Assembly: GCA_964370795.1 (NCBI GenBank)
Contig: CAYJME010000027.1
Location: 1-23,241, forward strand
Source of the DNA: JAHFOW01 sp964370795
Lineage (GTDB): Bacteria > Planctomycetota > Brocadiia > Brocadiales > Brocadiaceae
Direction of reading: 5' to 3'
Length of the DNA: 23,241 bases
The position numbers and the translations under genes were made by a program. The notes under the pieces were generated by a model. The model worked only from the letters and a program-made list of their open reading frames with translations. It did no database searches and was not told where the DNA came from. Below are positions 21,972-23,241 of the stretch, piece after piece. Within the stretch, counting starts at the first letter, position 1; each line of letters starts with the position of its first letter.

Positions 21972-22448
21972 ATGGTCCATGTTTGTGTGAGCCTTGGTTC
22001 AAATATAGGTGACAGGGCAGGGAATTTATTAACTGCATACAACCACATCATGGTAATCAAGGGGATACAACCCTTGAAGTTTTCTCGGTTTTATGAAACA
22101 GCGCCAGTCGGTGGGCCGCCACAGCCCATGTATCTCAATGCAGCCCTGAGTTTGCAAACCACGTTATTACCCCATCAGTTGCTGGAACAGTTCCAACGCA
22201 TTGAAACACTTATGGGAAGGGTGCGTACCGTTAAATGGGGTCCGCGAACTATTGACATTGACATCCTCCTTTACGGGGATGAAATGGTAAACGATGAGCG
22301 ATTGAAAATACCCCACCCCCTGATGCAGAGCAGAATATTTGTCCTTGAACCAATGGCTGAAATTGAGCCAGACATCATTCATCCCGTATTTCAAAAAACT
22401 ATTCTTCAACTATACAAAGAACTACTTACAAAAATGAAAGAAGTATAG
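21972..22448 (+). CDS. folK: 2-amino-4-hydroxy-6-hydroxymethyldihydropteridine pyrophosphokinase (HPPK)
   Basis: HPPK transfers pyrophosphate from ATP to 6-hydroxymethyl-dihydropterin in folate synthesis. The 158-residue protein is of normal length. It opens VCVSLGSNIGDRAGNL and continues FSRFYETAPVGGPPQPMYLNAA. The catalytic signature is VKWGPRTIDIDILLYGDE, with the two metal-binding aspartates in DID, then IPHPLMQSRIFVLEPMAEI. The start at 21972 has AAGG five bases upstream; the open frame extends leftward through the REP-like element, but that extension is not homologous. No other folate gene (folP, folB) is visible. It appears to be a single-gene unit following the repeat. Confidence 0.96.
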   Translation: MVHVCVSLGSNIGDRAGNLLTAYNHIMVIKGIQPLKFSRFYETAPVGGPPQPMYLNAALSLQTTLLPHQLLEQFQRIETLMGRVRTVKWGPRTIDIDILLYGDEMVNDERLKIPHPLMQSRIFVLEPMAEIEPDIIHPVFQKTILQLYKELLTKMKEV

Positions 22449-22454
22449 ATTGAA

Positions 22455-22497
22455 TATACCCACTGTTGGGACAAGGCGCTGCCTTGCCACGGGTATA
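22455..22497. terminator. Long hairpin between convergent genes, probable bidirectional terminator
   Basis: TATACCC (22455-22461) and GGGTATA (22491-22497) form a 7-bp outer stem. CAAGGC-GCT-GCCTTG (22472-22486) makes an inner 6-bp stem. It starts seven bases after the folK stop, and the stop of the leftward 150-residue gene lies 17 bases beyond; AAAA follows on the plus strand, which is a U-run for the leftward transcript. Confidence 0.55.
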
Positions 22498-22513
22498 AAA
22501 AGTATCGGGATGC

Positions 22514-22966
22514 CTAATTCGAAAACATTGATAAGATGGCTTTTTTGCAGTCCATGAGATTGGAAAGTGTCAGTCCGAAGATGCGTTGTCCGAAATTAGG
22601 TATCCATGCCCTTATGGATAATCGGCAGCGCCGTTTTCCACCGTCCTCTTGATGTGATGGATAAACTGCCACATCATAACCCGATGCTTCCCTGCAAATG
22701 TCCTCATGTTCTTTTTGCCAGGTTTGCTCATCAACTGTCATGTCCAATCCAAACCTGATAAAATGTTCACCCAGCGGCGCTTCGCAATATAACCGCTCAT
22801 CTTCAGGATTATCCCTGAATTTTATGAGGAATACCCCATTCCAGTTTCCGTCAAAGGGGAAGTCCTCTGATTCGAGTTTAAAGTCATGTCTGGCGCATGC
22901 AAAGTCCAGTATTTGATTCCTGACCGCCTCTAAATCCGTTCTATCCGGGTTCCTTTTTTCTTTCAT
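22514..22966 (-). CDS. Hypothetical protein, 150 aa, unrecognised
   Basis: I do not recognise this family. It is a soluble acidic-to-neutral protein with no signal peptide. The pattern is an N-terminal charged helix, a set of alternating strands (GVFLIKFRDNPEDERLYCEAPLG, FIRFGLDM, YDVAVYPS, CRLSIRAWIPNFG), then a C-terminal helix LTLSNLMDCKKAILSMF. A helix plus a multi-strand sheet ending in a leucine-rich helix is reminiscent of YbjN or type-III-chaperone-like folds, which act as binding or adaptor proteins; this is only a structural impression. The ATG at 22966 has a GGAG about 13 bases upstream, further than usual. It is convergent with folK. Confidence 0.7.
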   Translation of the reverse strand: MKEKRNPDRTDLEAVRNQILDFACARHDFKLESEDFPFDGNWNGVFLIKFRDNPEDERLYCEAPLGEHFIRFGLDMTVDEQTWQKEHEDICREASGYDVAVYPSHQEDGGKRRCRLSIRAWIPNFGQRIFGLTLSNLMDCKKAILSMFSN

Positions 22967-23050
22967 AATTTTTGATTATCTCCGTAAATATTGTATAAGT
23001 AAACTTAATGCATTACGTCTCCACAAAACATACATGATACTTTATGGTAT

Positions 23051-23078
23051 TCTGTGGTTAAGCCACGAATTTACACGA
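23051..23078. repeat. CTGTGGTTAA / CACGAAT-type dispersed repeat
   Basis: TCTGTGGTTAA is shared exactly with 12712-12722. It runs into GCCACGAATTTACACGAAT, in which CACGAAT occurs twice ten bases apart. GTGG and CCAC can pair across TTAAG. Confidence 0.6.
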
Positions 23079-23110
23079 ATAGAGAATTACTGACTAATTT
23101 GTTGTCTCCG

Positions 23111-23125
23111 TAGTGATGTTCACTA
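23111..23125. repeat. Small perfect inverted repeat TAGTGA-TGT-TCACTA
   Basis: A 6-bp stem with a 3-base loop, upstream of the leftward 150-residue gene; a possible operator or hairpin. Confidence 0.3.
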
Positions 23126-23150
23126 AAGAAACACCCCCCAGAATCTCTTA

Positions 23151-23234
23151 CGTGTTAAGTTAAGAATCTATAATTATCTGTTCGGACAAACTCCGTTTGT
23201 CTATGCCGCCCCAAAAACCGCTTAACTTAACACG
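23151..23234. mobile_element. 84-bp element with perfect 14-bp terminal inverted repeats (MITE-like candidate)
   Basis: CGTGTTAAGTTAAG (23151-23164) and its exact complement CTTAACTTAACACG (23221-23234) flank 56 bases. In the middle GACAAAC-TCC-GTTTGTC (23185-23201) makes a second perfect 7-bp hairpin. There is no coding capacity. The form is that of a miniature inverted-repeat element or a structured intergenic repeat; target-site duplications cannot be judged because the right flank ends seven bases later. Confidence 0.5.
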
Positions 23235-23241
23235 CATGCCC

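Overview
The window looks like a piece of a bacterial chromosome of moderate G+C with dense, mostly housekeeping gene content. It carries peptidoglycan genes (murA, rodA), a six-function Na+-NQR/Rnf-type redox complex, frequent overlapping start/stop codons and many short intergenic repeats. An anammox-type planctomycete (Brocadiales) or another deep-branching anaerobe would fit. That is an inference from gene content and style; no rRNA or marker alignment was available to prove it.

Layout. (i) Positions 1-5046 read leftward. They hold a partial response regulator preceded by an unrecognised 187-residue protein, a 555-bp repeat-rich gap, and the translation/cell-wall operon rpmE-prfA-prmC-murA. 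(ii) A 218-bp divergent promoter region at 5047-5264 separates this from a long rightward block. (iii) Positions 5265-9836 hold ffh-rpsP-trmD-rplS-yraN-tatD. This is the classic SRP / 30S-50S / tRNA-modification neighbourhood, but rimM is missing between rpsP and trmD, rnhB is missing near yraN, and TatD is fused to a radical SAM domain. (iv) Positions 10005-16565 hold an N-acetylglutamate-synthase-like GNAT gene overlapping an NQR-type operon in the order A-B-C-(D+E)-F. (v) After a 574-bp gap full of inverted repeats come an APC-family amino-acid permease overlapping rodA, a large B12-binding-type radical SAM protein, folK and, leftward, an unrecognised 150-residue protein. A structured inverted-repeat element ends the window.

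The most unusual system is the NQR operon. Its NqrA-like subunit lacks most of the usual N-terminal barrel-sandwich region but keeps two complete RnfC-type [4Fe-4S] motifs, at the C-terminal position where the NqrA of classical Na+-NQR has only remnants. NqrD and NqrE are one polypeptide joined by a cysteine-rich linker, with all four cluster-ligand cysteines kept. NqrF has an extra ~80-residue helical C-terminus. No RnfB is present. Together this looks like an NQR/RNF hybrid that would take NADH electrons through NqrF and may have an additional Fe-S branch through NqrA.

The second theme is short intergenic repeats. There are three arrays of a 9-bp unit resembling TTTAAACGG, a separate 9-bp ATCTGTGxx array, CACGAAT-type repeats, two copies of an ATTGCTTCG...CTCGCAAT element, and several hairpin-forming elements.
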